A DNA stretch of 64,000 bases from Chrysoperla carnea (taxonomy: Eukaryota; Arthropoda; Insecta; Neuroptera; Chrysopidae). Shown piece after piece: positions 38,535-50,604 of this stretch. The first letter of the stretch is position 1; each line of letters opens with the position of its first letter. The notes below the pieces were generated by a model that was not told the origin of the DNA, did not search any database, and was given only the letters and a program-made list of their open reading frames with translations. The DNA lies in the NCBI RefSeq assembly GCF_905475395.1, contig NC_058340.1:53732181-53796180 (forward strand). Direction: 5' to 3'. Position numbers and translations under genes: made by a program.

Positions 38535-38802
38535 ACTCCAAAAGAGGTAAGTTTAGACTTGTGGCTGAAATTATTAGTAACTTATTTTCAACTTTGATGA
38601 TAAATTTTGTTACACTTCATTAATGTAGGCGATAAATAAGAATACAATTTTTCGATAACTCTCTTGATTTTCGAAATATCAAAAGTTAAATAATTAAACA
38701 AAATTTTCAATTTTCGATGTTTTGAAAATTACTAAAGATATCGTAAAAAGTTATTTTTACTTTTCGTCTTATATTTGCAAGTTATTACATAATTCACCAT
38801 CA

Positions 38803-38848
<46 letters not shown>

Positions 38849-39169
38849 CTTAATTTGTGTCACCACTACCGTACTCCTACATCCTTAATTAGTCGGGCAC
38901 AACGGTTTTGTTTTTCTTTCAATAATTTATTAAGGTTTTAACTTTAATTTAAATAGTTTTTTTTTAAATTTCCACCGGCTAGTTTTGAGAAATCTACGAA
39001 AACATCATCCCGACCGTTTTCTCAAAAGACCAATGTTATATATGCCTACTTTTGAAGTCATTTATTTATTTATTTAAATAATCGGACAATCTTTGATTTA
39101 GACTTAGTCCAACTTCATATAAAAAAAATCAAATTTTTTATCCAAATTTTCTCTGGCGGTCGTACAACG
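38535..39169 (+). repeat. TTAA-type element, left-truncated copy
   Basis: Shares order and words with 59995-60563: TTTTCAACTTTGATGAT, AATTAAACAAAATTTTCAAT, AATAATTTATTAAGGTTTTAAC, TAGACTTAGTCCAACTTC, and ends at GGTCGTACAACG before TTAA. A (TA)n run is inserted at 38810-38845. Confidence 0.65.
38810..38845. repeat. (TA)18 microsatellite
   Basis: Uninterrupted TA dinucleotides inside the TTAA-type repeat; the related copy at 60 kb lacks the expansion. Confidence 0.95.
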
Positions 39170-39848
39170 TTAACCATCGTTTAGTTTCAGTTTTGTGTTC
39201 TTTTTCGTTTGCGTAGAATTTTCGAATCAAGGAAAACAATCATTAAATCGTTATTTAAAGTAAACGTGACTCGGAAATTTAGAATTATCGGAGTAGGCTA
39301 GAAGTTTATTTTAAAAGAATGCCAAAAATTAGTGTAAGTGTTGTCAGGACCAACATCCCGACCCATTTTTCAGGATTAATGCCGGTCTATAAAGGAATGA
39401 TCTGTTATTAATGACTTATTATCATTTATTTTACTTCACCCCCTTACATTGTACTTTGTGTTTTATGGATAAATATGTTTTCATTCGTCTTTATAAACGT
39501 GTTTAAATTGAACGCACTGAATGAAACGTGTTTGTAACGTATGTTTAGTAATTATCACATTATATTAGCATGCATAATCAAACTGATCATTCAAGGTTCT
39601 AATTAACTTGCTTTTGGTAATCTCTATTGTTTATTATTATTTATAAGTGATGCGAAAAATTATAGCAAAATAACATTCTACTAAAGGCAAGGGCAGCAAA
39701 TTTTGTATTTATCTTAAAGAAATTCTGTGATTTTAATTTTAACAAATAATTATAAGAATTTATGCGTTCTTCGCAACTAATTATTTATCTTGTAGTCTCT
39801 TAATGAAAATTAATTTTTAATTATATAGAACAAATTTATTTTTTAACC

Positions 39849-40510
39849 CCCGAACTACAAAAAGGGGTGTTTTAAGTTGGCCCGCTATGTATGTGTGTCT
39901 GTGTTTTTGTCTGTCTGTGGTATCGTAGCGCCTGAACGGATGAACCGATTTTAATTTTTTTTTTTGGTTTCATTTGAAAGGTAATTTAACGGACAGTGTT
40001 CTTAGATATGTTTCAAGTGCGAGCTTAGGTTTCCGTATCCGAAAAAACTAAAGAATATGACATATACTTTTAATATATAAATAATTACTATGAAAATGAA
40101 TGGTCAAATAAACCTGGCTCAATTCATTTCGAAAAGTGAAATGGTAAAATAATTAAGTAATTCAAAACAATAATTCAAAAAAACAAAGTCAACTCAAATA
40201 TTTCAATTTCAAATAAATATTTTCAAAAATTTGTCCCAAAAAATGATAGCTCTTTAAGTATCCTTTTCATCTCATCTGATGTCCTTGACCATCACTTTGT
40301 TATTGATTTAAGGAGTGTTGTAAGTTAAAAGTGTTTATCTGTGCGTCTGTGTGTTTCTCAGTGGCATCGTAGCCCCTATAAACGGTCGAACCGACTTGAT
40401 TGAGAACATTTTATAGCTAAGTTTCCAAAAATCGGTTTACAAGAATTCAATCGCATTTGTCGGGGATTTTTTAAATTTTGTAAATTTCACTTGTTTCTTT
40501 TATCATTCTA
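39849..40510 (+). repeat. Dispersed repeat, copy 1 (GCATCGTAGCGCC type)
   Basis: Shares over 500 bp in the same order with 52984-53586: ATCGTAGCGCCTGAACGGAT, GAACCGATTTTAATTTTTTT, GTTTCAAGTGCG, AATTCATTTCGAAAAGTGAA, TTTGTCCCAAAAAATGATAG, TCATCTCATCTGATGTC. I recognise this family from many insect genomes. No intact open frame. Confidence 0.75.
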
Positions 40511-41157
40511 TATTTTGTTTTTCTGATAAAACAACATAAATATTTTTTAAAATTTTTCGCACTGTTCACTTTTTGACCGATATTAAAATAAAATTTTTTA
40601 ACTTCTTTTTAAAAGAAAGTTCAATTGACAACATAATAAGTAAAAGAACATAACAAAAAGTTTTCCAATATTAAAAGGGTTGAAAAAAGGACTTTTGTTA
40701 CAAGCGCCTCATTTTTCAAACCTTTCGAAACTTCGAAATTCCTATCTCTTTTTTACAATACATTCAAAAATTTTTTGTTACTTTTACGGTGAGACATAAT
40801 TTTATTTTGGATACCTCGAAGTTATACAGTAATTAAGATTGAAGTAGTGTAGATTTTAACAAAAATATTTCTGTTCCTAGATGCAGAGATTTTTCTATGG
40901 CTAAAATGACAAGATCAGTCTATTTATCCTGCTCTTAAGATTTTCCTGCTTGATCAAATTTAACTGTACCAATTTGGAAAAATATTTATTAATTTTTTTT
41001 AAAATTTTATAAAATTATCATGATATTGCCTATATTGCACTAATCATGTTTTATATGGTGATCTATTTAAACTGGTTCTATCTAATTCAATCTAATAGCT
41101 AAGGGGTCATTCAAGATTTTCCATAAATCGATTTGTTTTCTTTTAATATGTTTTTAA

Positions 41158-41470
41158 GGTAGTACTATCGGTAATAGACTTTGTATTCAGAATTTAATGA
41201 AACTTGGCATAGTTGTCCATTATTATATCACAATTAACCAATTAAATTTTGAGGGGCCTTCAGAGAACTGAAAAAAAGATATTTTAACATTGATCCTTAT
41301 GGGAAATCACAGATTTTATTTTATTTCACAAAACTGGACGTTCAGATTTTCAGTTCTCTGAAGGCCCCTAAAAATTTAACTGGTTAATTATGATATAATA
41401 ATCGACAACTATTCTCTTCTTCAAGTTTCATTAAATTCTGAATGCAATGTCTATTACCGATAGTACTACC
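41158..41470. mobile_element. TTAA-flanked foldback MITE
   Basis: Begins GGTAGTACTATCGGTAATAG and ends with its reverse complement CTATTACCGATAGTACTACC; TTAA lies on both sides (41154-41157, 41471-41474). The arms continue inward (TTCAGAGAACTGAAAA against TTTTCAGTTCTCTGAA) to a centre of about 80 bp. The TTAA target suggests piggyBac-type mobilisation. Confidence 0.75.
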
Positions 41471-41474
41471 TTAA

Positions 41475-41760
41475 GGTAGTACAAGCGTCAAGGCAAGTTT
41501 AGACTTGAGGTTGAAATTATTTGTACCACAGACTAAAGTTTAATTTAATACTTTTTTTTATTTTTAATTTCCACCGAATATAGTTTTGGAAATCTATGAA
41601 AACTCTAGATCTATTGAAAAATCTAGATCCATTGCAATTTCTAAATTTTTAAAGTATATTTGATAAGTTAGAAGGGGGTCTTCCCCCCTTCCGGATTTTT
41701 ATTTTAATGACCGTATAATGACTTTAACGTTAGTAAAAATTTTTTGTACACTTATTTACT
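41475..41760 (+). repeat. Partial TTAA-type element abutting the MITE
   Basis: Starts GGTAGTACAAGCGTCAAGG right after the shared TTAA, and matches 59995 onward (AACTTGAGGTTGAAATTATT-like, TTTCCACCGAATATAGTTTTG). The body is partly deleted. Confidence 0.6.
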
Positions 41761-42544
41761 CAAGCCACTAACTAAGTAAATGACCCTTTATAGAACTGAT
41801 TGACCCATATCATTTAGATATTATTTATAACAAAAAAAAAAAAATAGTCCTACTAAGATTTATTATGAAAATCTCTCGTGGGGTTTTAGTTATCAAATAA
41901 GAGTTCATGGATGTTAAAATTGTGCAATTATTTCCCAACATAATTTAATATTACATTATAGGTTTTATTCGTAGATACTTAATAGAATCATTCAAACTTT
42001 AATTTGAAATTATTTTGAAATAATAATGTATATAAAATCAGAAACTAGATGAAACTAGACAGAATTAGAAACTAGATAGATCTTAAGCTGTGAAATTATA
42101 GGTGACAAGAGGTAAATTTTGTTCGCATGTATTACGAGTAGATTTTATAGATTTTACGGAAAACTTTCTTGTTTTGTAAAATGTAAATATCTAAAAAATT
42201 CATTTTTAAACCTTTAATTTCAAATTTAATAAAAATTCCGGTAAAGAAAGTGTATCTCCTAAATGTTGATCCAAAATATATATTATCGTTGTGCCTTGTT
42301 GCAACAAAATTGGTTTAATAGTTTGTACGCAATGAAAAGTTTTTTATTATAGAATTTTTGAATTTTGAATTTTATAATTTTCATACATAACAAAAATGTA
42401 ATATTTTGATAGAAACAATTTCGTAATTAAAGGCGCACATCTGAAACTTGATCTTTATTAGGTTACTAAAATGAAGAAAAATGAGTTAGAGTAGATACAA
42501 ACGTTTATTTGGAGTCAATCTATTTATAAAAATTATGGCAAAAG

Positions 42545-43065
42545 TAACGCCGCTACTTGCTTTCGATTAAATGCCATAGTGACATATTTTTAAGCTACAT
42601 TTCCTCCGAAAACTAACGATTTTCGAAAAAAATTTTAAGTTAAAAATGTTACTGATGAGGATCAACTTTATAACTAAAATTGTTATTAACCTGGAGAACT
42701 AGGTCCAGTTTGAGGTCAGAACAGGTCCCCCATGAAAAGTGCTGGATTTAGGCTTAGGCCCGTGAGACCCGGGTCTATCGCGGCACAATTTTAGGGGCTA
42801 AATGATAAATTGAACAATTTTGATAACACATTTACGTTCCTCAATGTTTTTTTAATTTTTAAACAAAAGTATAAATTTTCTTTAAAAAAAATAAAAAACT
42901 TTTGTTTGGAACCTTTTTTCATAAATATCATTGTTTACCCGTGCGGGAGCAAATTAGGATATTTTGGTGTCCATTTTCTCCAAACCTATACAAGATATAC
43001 AGTTGCAAGTAGCTTTTGGATTGGCTACAAAATGAGCTATTAGGCATAGTAGATTAAAATTGTGT
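42545..43065. repeat. 19-kb-family foldback copy with an insertion
   Basis: TTCGATTAAATGCCATAGTGACATATTTTTAAG and GATTTTCGAAAAAA match the 19-kb family, as does GCTACAAAATGAGCTATTAG at about 43024. The intervening 42717-43010 is foreign to that family and includes a GC-rich patch (GGCCCGTGAGACCCGGGTC, about 42760). Confidence 0.5.
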
Positions 43066-43071
43066 CTACTT

Positions 43072-43075
<4 letters not shown>

Positions 43076-43107
<32 letters not shown>
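43076..43107. repeat. (TA)16 microsatellite
   Basis: Uninterrupted TA run at the edge of the 42.5-43 kb repeat. Confidence 0.95.
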
Positions 43108-43110
<3 letters not shown>

Positions 43111-44344
43111 GATTAGAACACATTTAGTGTCAGGGGTTTCTTTAAATTTTTTGTTTATATTTTACTTATTTACGGTAAAGTTTTCAAAATGATTTATTTA
43201 TTTATGAATCTGTCTTTGCAGTAATTAAGATAACAAAAGGTGTTGATTTGGAAATTGGTCAAGCTTTTTGAGTTAAAAATATGACACTGTTTATATTAAT
43301 TTCAATTAAGAGAAAAAATTAAAGATGTTATTTCAATTATACATCAAAATAAATTTGTCATACTTTGTATTTTTAAATGTAATGATCGTCAAAACATCAA
43401 GTAAACTTTATCACCTTTCTTAGTAATAAATATGTACTTCACCAATGTCGTACACGGAAAATAATCTAAGAAAAATCCAGTTTTTTCTAGACAATTAGTG
43501 CAATTTTGATTGACCTTTTCAATCTGCATATAGCGTGTACAGGATGTCTACTTAAGTTTTTTAAGGGAGAATTATAAGGTTTTGATAATTTATGAAATTT
43601 TAATTTTTTTTACCTTTGCTTGGTTTTGTAATGATTTCGGTAACCGGTAAAAATTTTACGTAAAGCATCGATAAGTTTTTTGAAAGGGGGATGAGTAAAA
43701 TGTTTATGTTATTATCTCTTTTTTGTACCATATAAATATTTTGTTATTCTTTAAATCCTCGTGTTATGTCACATGAGCTGTTACATAATTTACAAGGAAT
43801 TATATTATCTATGTATTAAAACATTTACCTATATATTTATACTTAAATATTAGAAATTATTGATAGAATTTCTAGGTATTTTTAACGTATGTATTTTCGG
43901 GATGTTTTTAATTGAAATGTCTCGTTCAGTAAATTTTAAATTGGAATTATACAATTTTAATTAAGAATAAACAATTTCTAAATCGAATACTTTCTAAGAA
44001 GAAGTGAATAGATATACAATCAATCGAAATAGAATCGAATTTAATCTCCATGTATAATAGAACTAATTAGTTTCTTATTTATATACAATTTTTTTATAGA
44101 GGTTCTAAAATAATGTATGTATATCTTAGTATTGGCGCAGGGAAGTGATCAAACTTTATTTTTGTGTGGAATTTTGGTTCTACCGACAATATCCTTTTGT
44201 TATTGTATTTTAAAAATAATTTTTGTAACCAAAATACAAAAAACGAATTCCTATTAGAACACTTTCTTAATTCCATTCCGAGTATTTCCTTTTATTAACT
44301 CAGATCAGCATCGTGATTGAATTCCTTTAAGTAATTTCCCAAAA

Positions 44345-44722
44345 AAATAAGGGTAACTTAGGAAAACTAGATGAAACTTTAGAGTAAAATTTTCTATAGA
44401 TACCATAGTTTTTGAAATATATTGATGCTTATGAATTTAGAGAAAATCACTTAGGTATAGAAGAAATAACACACAAATGCCGTTCATTTCATTACTTTAA
44501 ATGTATTTTATGGAAAAACGAGTGCCGCTTCTTATAAATAATTTTATTTATAGGAAAATATTTGCCATCCAAATTAATCTTAAAAATATTATCCTTTTTA
44601 CATTATAAAGCATACCTTTAAAAACACTTCAATATAGAATTTAACAGCACGAATCTATAAATAAACATAGTAAGAATTATAAAAAAAATTTAGGTACCTG
44701 TTTATAAAGGGCATTAATGAGA
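44345..44722 (+). repeat. Dispersed repeat, copy A
   Basis: Words such as ACCATAGTTTTTGAAA, AATAACACACAAATGC, TTCATTTCATTACTTTAAAT, TATAGGAAAATATTTG and ATAAAGCATACC occur in the same order at 46195-46520. Its right part (GCATTAATGAGA) is the target of the LINE insertion and resumes at 45351. Confidence 0.7.
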
Positions 44723-45350
44723 AGGAGATTAATTAAGGATATTCCAGGAAATTGCGAAGCCGACGAGCTTGCTAGAAATGGTACAATGCTGCCGAATGCC
44801 AGCATCAATAAATATCCGGGAGTGCCATTTGCGAACTGCAAGTTGCTCCTCAAAGAGGATATCTTAAAAAGGGCCAATCTTAGATGGAGGGAGGAACGTA
44901 CTTGTGGTACTACAAGACAGATATGGTCTGAGTACAATCGCAGGCGTTCCGAAGATCTTATATTACTTCCAAGGGCCTCTGTTCGCAAAGTTGTTGCGGC
45001 TATTACAGGACACTGGTTGGGGAGCAGGCATGCTGAACACTTGGGACTGGCAGTGTATCACGACTACTGCAGGAGCTGTCACAGTGGTGAAGAAGAGGAG
45101 ACAATGTCACATCTTCTCTGTCACTGTCCAGCTCTTTTCTTTAGGAGATGGACTTACTTGAGCCAGCTTCTCTTTGACGAACTCTCCGACCTAAAGTCCG
45201 TCGACGTCAAAGCTCTCCTGCTGTTCTTAAACAGCTCCAAATGGTTCATGGAGTAGTGGTCGGGGATGGGCCAACCCTTTTTCGGTATGATAACGGACCC
45301 TATGGTCTAAGTGTGTCCCATCCCAGGACAGCCACTCTAACCTAACCTAG
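44723..45350 (+). mobile_element. 5'-truncated LINE insertion (RNase H end and C-terminal zinc knuckle of ORF2), 7-bp TSD
   Basis: AATGAGA at 44716-44722 is repeated at 45351-45357. In between, one frame runs to the TAG at 45254-45256. It encodes the end of an RNase H domain (DIPGNCEADELARNG), then a non-LTR C-terminal region (ASVRKVVAAITGHWLGSRH) and a Cys/His cluster, CRSC ... HLLCHC. Reverse transcriptase and endonuclease are missing, so the copy is dead on arrival. The ATG at 44717 belongs to the target, not the element. The 3' end finishes CTCTAACCTAACCTAG, a short CCTAA-like tail. The RNase H domain and C-terminus point to the I/Jockey/R1-LOA part of the non-LTR tree; the clade is not resolved. 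Confidence 0.88.
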
Positions 45351-45420
45351 AATGAGATAAGGGGTATAAAGAAAACGTGATTTTTGTAGAACGTCCTTAA
45401 GTCTAACTGAGACATATTTT
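45351..45420 (+). repeat. Right part of the repeat split by the LINE
   Basis: GATAAGGGGTAT followed by AAAACGTGAT and AACGTCCTTAAG matches 62862-62930 (GATAAGGGGTATTAGTG, GAACGTGATATTTTGG, AACGTCATTAAA), which is uninterrupted. Confidence 0.6.
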
Positions 45421-46194
45421 CGCTACTTGTAATTGAATTTGAGTATTAAAATTACTGAAATATTATTATCCCTAATTCGTCTCTGTGGGTACTGAATTAT
45501 TAATTATTTGATGGAAAGTTTATCCTTTTTTGTGCTCAATGATATGAAATTATAAATATTTACTTCAAAATAATTTTATTATAAAAACTATAATATCAGT
45601 AGCCTAAATGGAAATCTTCAAAGAAGGTCAGTTTTAAAATTTAAAAATATTTACTGTCTACAATCTTTTTGTTATTGAAAATGACCGGACAAATTTGTTT
45701 AAAAACATAAATAACCAGAAAGTTCACAATTCCTGAAAGAGATGTTATAGGTGGTGTATAATAATTCACGACATTTTTTGTCATTTTTTTCCTAATGAAA
45801 TTACAAAAGTTAAACAAGAAAATTTGTTATCAATATCGAGTGATTAGCAAGACCAATCATAAATTAAACTTTCTTGTTCATCAATAACTCTATAAACCAT
45901 GATAATACTATTTCATTAGCAACAAATTGATGCTCGTGTTTCAAAATTAGGGATTTAAATTCCTCAGAATTTGTATTTTGCGAAATTATGGAATTTTACT
46001 TTACAAATTTTTGGATTTTTAATTTCTCAATTTTAAGAATCTAGAATTATTCTAGAATAAGTTATTTGTTGGTGTAAATTCGAATGTTTGTTTAATCCTA
46101 TAATTTCATAATTTCATAGCTATACAATTATTTACATTAAGGGCGTTCCCAAAAAAAAGGACTGTATGAAAGTATTTGAGACATACGTTTCAAA

Positions 46195-46520
46195 TGTTGA
46201 AGGTGGATTCTGTTAGAACTTAAGGAAAATTAGAGTAAAATTTTTCGATATATACCATAATTTTTGAAAAAAGATGTCTAAAGATTTAGTGAAAATCACT
46301 TATAGAAAAAATAACACACAAATGCTATTCATTTCATCACTTTAAATTTATTTTATGGTTCAACGATTGCCGTTTTTTATTATTTTCTTTATAGGAAAAT
46401 ATTTGTCATGCTTTTAATTAATAAATATTAGTTTTCCAAATTAATCTATAAAGGAAATAAGTCTTCTTACATAATAAAGCATACCATTAATTACACTTTA
46501 ATATAGGATTTACATATTAC
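46195..46520 (+). repeat. Dispersed repeat, copy B
   Basis: Same order of words as copy A at 44345-44722, with insertions and deletions of a few tens of bases; no LINE is present here. Confidence 0.7.
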
Positions 46521-47254
46521 ATACGCTAACTTTAACAACTCAAATCTACCAATTTAATGTTAAAAAATTTACCTGATCCTAAAGACAACGAGATTTTTTT
46601 TAACGTCTTTAAGAGGTATCGATGACACATTGCGGTGACTACAAAAAATTAAAATCTTTTCATATTGTACTCTTTACCTCTTTCTCTTTATTGCTCAATC
46701 AGTGTAGTTTCATTTAAACTATGGAATGTAGAGTATAGCTAAGTTCAAATAACAAAAAATACTTTGTACAGAGATTTATAAGGTTCTACAGAGTTCTTTC
46801 TCAAAATTTCATTCGTAATAGCAAATTTTGGGAAAAACTTGTTAATTAAAATTCGTAAGGTCTAAGAAGACCAAAGTGATATAGAGGGAAAGTTATTGGA
46901 AAAAAATATTTTTAGTGCAATTTTCAGAATTTCTTGAATATTATTTATTAGTCATATTGAAATGCATTCATTATAAGCAAAGTTGTAAAAAATGCAAAAT
47001 TAACTGCAATTCCTTTATTCTACCTTTTGTAATGTTTTTAAATGGTCAAATAAATAACATTATTGAACCTAGTACTAATCTTATGCTTAGATCTTTAAAA
47101 CTACTACGGATTTTGATGAGGTTTTTTCTAATAGATAGAGTGATTCAAGAGGAAAGTTATTATGTTATGTACAATACATGCATATAACACTGATAATTTT
47201 AGAGGTTAATATGATGTTGACGAATTGTGAACAAAAGGAGAATAAGTGGCGGCA

Positions 47255-47335
47255 TAAGAAGTGAAAGTTATGATAAACACAATAATCTTTGTTTTTTGCC
47301 CAGCGAAGCGGGGATAGTTGGCAGCTAGTATACTA
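47255..47335 (-). repeat. Start fragment of the 27-kb repeat, inverted
   Basis: TTTTGCCCAGCGAAGCGGGGATA is the reverse of the CACTTCGCTGGG head of the 27-kb repeat. The extent to the left is unclear. Confidence 0.45.
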
Positions 47336-48995
47336 TAATTTTATTTTATTTATTTGTTCTCGTATGTTTTAACTAATGTGGATTTTTCTTTGTTCACGAA
47401 TTTCCAGAAAACAATCAATATTATTAGGTACTTCGTTATTAAGGTAATCTTATAGTTAATAATTCTCTTAGTATTCGTTAATATCTTGTTGATTTACATA
47501 TAGTTGACAAAACGGTTAAGAAATTCGCTTATCTCTTTCAAAGTTATTATCAATTTGAATGCAGCTCAGAGTTTATAGAGTTCATATTGCAGTAATCTGA
47601 ATCAATCTAGTTACAGTGAGATCAAACCGATTTTATAAGTGCATATCTATAAATAAGGTGCTATTGAACAATTTTTCATTTTCTATCGAAGTTTATTGAC
47701 TGTTTGTTTGAGATTCATTTACCAATCAATTTTCACTATCAGGAATCCTTACAATTTAAATAATTTTATATTGCCAATTTCATTATCGTTAATTAATATA
47801 ATTTTTGAGCAGTGAAATTTTGAAGACGCCCAAAATTTACGTAAATGAAGCAAAATTCGTGTGTAAGCTTCTTTGAATTTAATATTTCACAAATATTTTA
47901 TTACAATCTTTTATTTAGTTTCACCTGGCCCGTTGTCTGTCTGTAAACAAATCTTGTAAGTCAAATTTGATCCACTTCCCGGTTTCCGGTTGAGCTAAAA
48001 TTTTGCAAGCACATTTAGCTTAGATGACAATTTTCCCATTGCTTCTACCATATTTAATATGTACACTTTTTTTAGTCTTAAATTAAAAATTTTAATAAAA
48101 AATACTTTTTAAAGAACAAGCTTTTATTGTACTAAGAAGAACAAAATAATTTTATCTATGAGTCACTCATACCCGACTTATTGTAAAAGCATCAGACGCT
48201 TTATACCATGAATGAATCGAAAAATAATTAGGCATGCGGAGTAGATGAGGCATTTCCATTAATTTTTGATATTTTAAATTGAGCGCCTCAAGGTTTAACC
48301 GACAAATACCCCACAAGTAGTCGGGCATGATTCATAGATAAAATGATGACTCATAGATAAAATTATTCTCTACTTTTTAGTACAATAAAAACTTGCCCCT
48401 TAAAAAGTTTTTTTTTTTAAATTTTTATTATAATTTTAAAATTATTGAAATTTTATTAAAAGTATTTTTTATTAAGATTCATTTGCGTCGCCTAGAGGCT
48501 AATAATCCCAAGGGCTTGATTTATTAGTCTTAAGACAAAGCGCTGTCAAGCCTTATACATTTGAGAATTGGGTAATGGGAAAAAAGAAACAAAATGATTA
48601 TTTATTTATTTAATTTTATTAAATATTGTATTTATCTAAAAAAAAGTATAAATTTAATACATTTTACATCAATAATCGATAATTCTTAGTTCTGATTTTA
48701 CAAATTAATTTACATTGAATTTAGGATAAAAATAATAAATTTTTTGTATTCTTCAATGCTTCAATTACCTAAATTAAAAAAACCTTTTGGTTAATGAGTG
48801 ATTAATGAATATTTTACGTTGGAATTATATCAAATTCATAAAATAATGAAATACAATCATATATCATTTTTAATAATTTACTAATTTTTTGCATAGCGTA
48901 AAAGCTACACAGAGAATGGGATCTTTGAACATGGTAGTGTTTACTAAATTTTTTCACAAGATAATGCCCTTACAACTATGAATTATTTTTAACTG

Positions 48996-49250
48996 CTCAA
49001 GGAGGGTGACTCGCCAGTAATAGAATAAAATTAATTAATTAGTAGATAATGCTCCGAAGTTTTAGTACGTTATAGTTAACGAAATATATTATTGTATAAA
49101 ACAAAAATTTGGTTATCTTATCGATCAATTAAGAGAGGAATTAATTAATTAAAAAAACACTAAAGAACATAATCTGTTATGAGGATGGTTATGTTATTAA
49201 GTGTATTTTTAATTAAGAATTACTCTCTTAATTGATCGATAAGGTATCTG
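48996..49250. mobile_element. Shorter, uninterrupted copy of the outer foldback MITE
   Basis: Shares the left end (AGGAGGGTGACTCGCCAG) and the ATCGATCAATTAAGAGAG arm with 6065-6760. It folds back around a centre containing GAGGATGGTTATGTTATT, where the 6-kb copy carries its insertion. The right arm stops early, near 49250. Confidence 0.75.
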
Positions 49251-49530
49251 ATCGGTAATTTCGTTAACTATAGTTAATTTCTATGTCTTATTCTCTGCTA
49301 AAAAATTTCCATTAAATTTGATCATGGATTTGACCTGACAGTCAATCCAAATTTGATTATTGTTTTAGTTTGGCACTAATTGCTGATGAAATAAAATTTT
49401 TCTTAAGTAGAAAAGCTATCTTCCATTTTCCTCAACTCTAAGGTTCTAGGATAATAACGAAAAATTTTATGTACATATTTGCAAAGTTTCCTCACCTATG
49501 CATTTTTGTCTGGAATTAATATAATAATCT

Positions 49531-49893
49531 TATATCACCTCCAAGGGCCTCTGTTCGCAAAATTGTTGCGGCTATTACGGGACACTGGTTGGGCGGCAGG
49601 TATGCTGAACGCTTGGGCCTGACAGTGTATCACGACTACTGTAGGAGCTGTCACGGTGGTTAGGAGGAGGAGACAATGTCTCATCTTCTCTGTCACTGCC
49701 CAGCCAACTTGAGCCAGCATCTCTTTGACGACCTCTCCGACCTAAAGTCCGTCGACGTCAAAGCTCTCCTACTGTTCTTAAACAGCTCCAAATGGTTCAT
49801 GGAGTAGTTGCCGGGGATGGTAATCCAACGGACCCTATGGTCTAAATGTGTCCCACCCCAAGACAGCCACTCTAACCTTACCTAACCTAATAA
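49531..49893 (+). mobile_element. Second 5'-truncated LINE copy, 8-bp TSD, inactivated
   Basis: AATAATCT at 49523-49530 is repeated at 49894-49901. The insert is closely similar to 44962-45350 (CCAAGGGCCTCTGTTCGCAA, GACCTAAAGTCCGTCGACGT). It has an in-frame TAG (GGTTAGGAGG, about 49658) and lacks about 28 bases after CACTGCCCAGC, which removes part of the region following the Cys/His cluster. The tail is CTAACCTTACCTAACCTAATAAA. Confidence 0.88.
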
Positions 49894-50026
49894 AATAATC
49901 TCATCTCGTGAAAAAATAAAAATCCCATCTCGTGTAGCAAACACTTTATTGCGAGAATTTTCCTGGTTATATTTTGGTCATATTCCTGTATTGAAAACGA
50001 ATACTTTTGAACCATGTACCTTAACT

Positions 50027-50604
50027 ATAATAGTCTAAGATCCCAATTAGGATCGACCTTCACCCATCTGTTTACCGGATGAAAGTTATTTTTTATGAAA
50101 TATAAAATGTTAACAAATATCCCTGCAATGGGTTGCCTAAAAAAATGTGGTCCAGACTACTTTTAGTGAAAATATCAAGAGTAAAATTTTTAGAAATTTT
50201 TCACTGACTTGCATATCTTACGAATTTTGATCTACTCGAAAGTAAAAGCCATAAAGAATATGCAGCAGCTATGTTGTTTGCCTTTTTTCGTTCACTATTA
50301 TCGCATTTATACAAGTTGAAAATAGTAATTACGTGCATCTGTTAATTCATTGACTCGCATATCTAAATAAAGATAATTTTGTTACAATTACGGTGGCATA
50401 TGATTGGCCACAAAATATTGGTCAAAAATAATGTTTACAAGCTTTCCAAGTTTTGATATTTATATTAAAAATGGTCTGGACCATATTTTTAAAGGCAACC
50501 CGTTACAGGAATATTTGTTAATATTTTACATTTCATAAAAAATAACTTTCATTCGGTAAACAGATGGGTGAAGGTCGACCCTAATTCGGATCTTGTACTA
50601 TAAT
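50027..50604. mobile_element. Foldback MITE of about 575 bp
   Basis: Ends TATAGTACAAGATCCGAATT (right, reversed) and TAATAGTCTAAGATCCCAAT (left) match imperfectly. The arms continue with GACCTTCACCCATCTGTTTACC against GGTAAACAGATGGGTGAAGGTC and GAAAGTTATTTTTTATGAAAT against its complement, about 150 bp each. Centre of about 270 bp, no open frame. Confidence 0.75.

Noticed and set aside
38810-38845. Long TA run as a replication origin or promoter.
   Set aside because: A simple microsatellite inside a repeat; nothing else supports a functional site.
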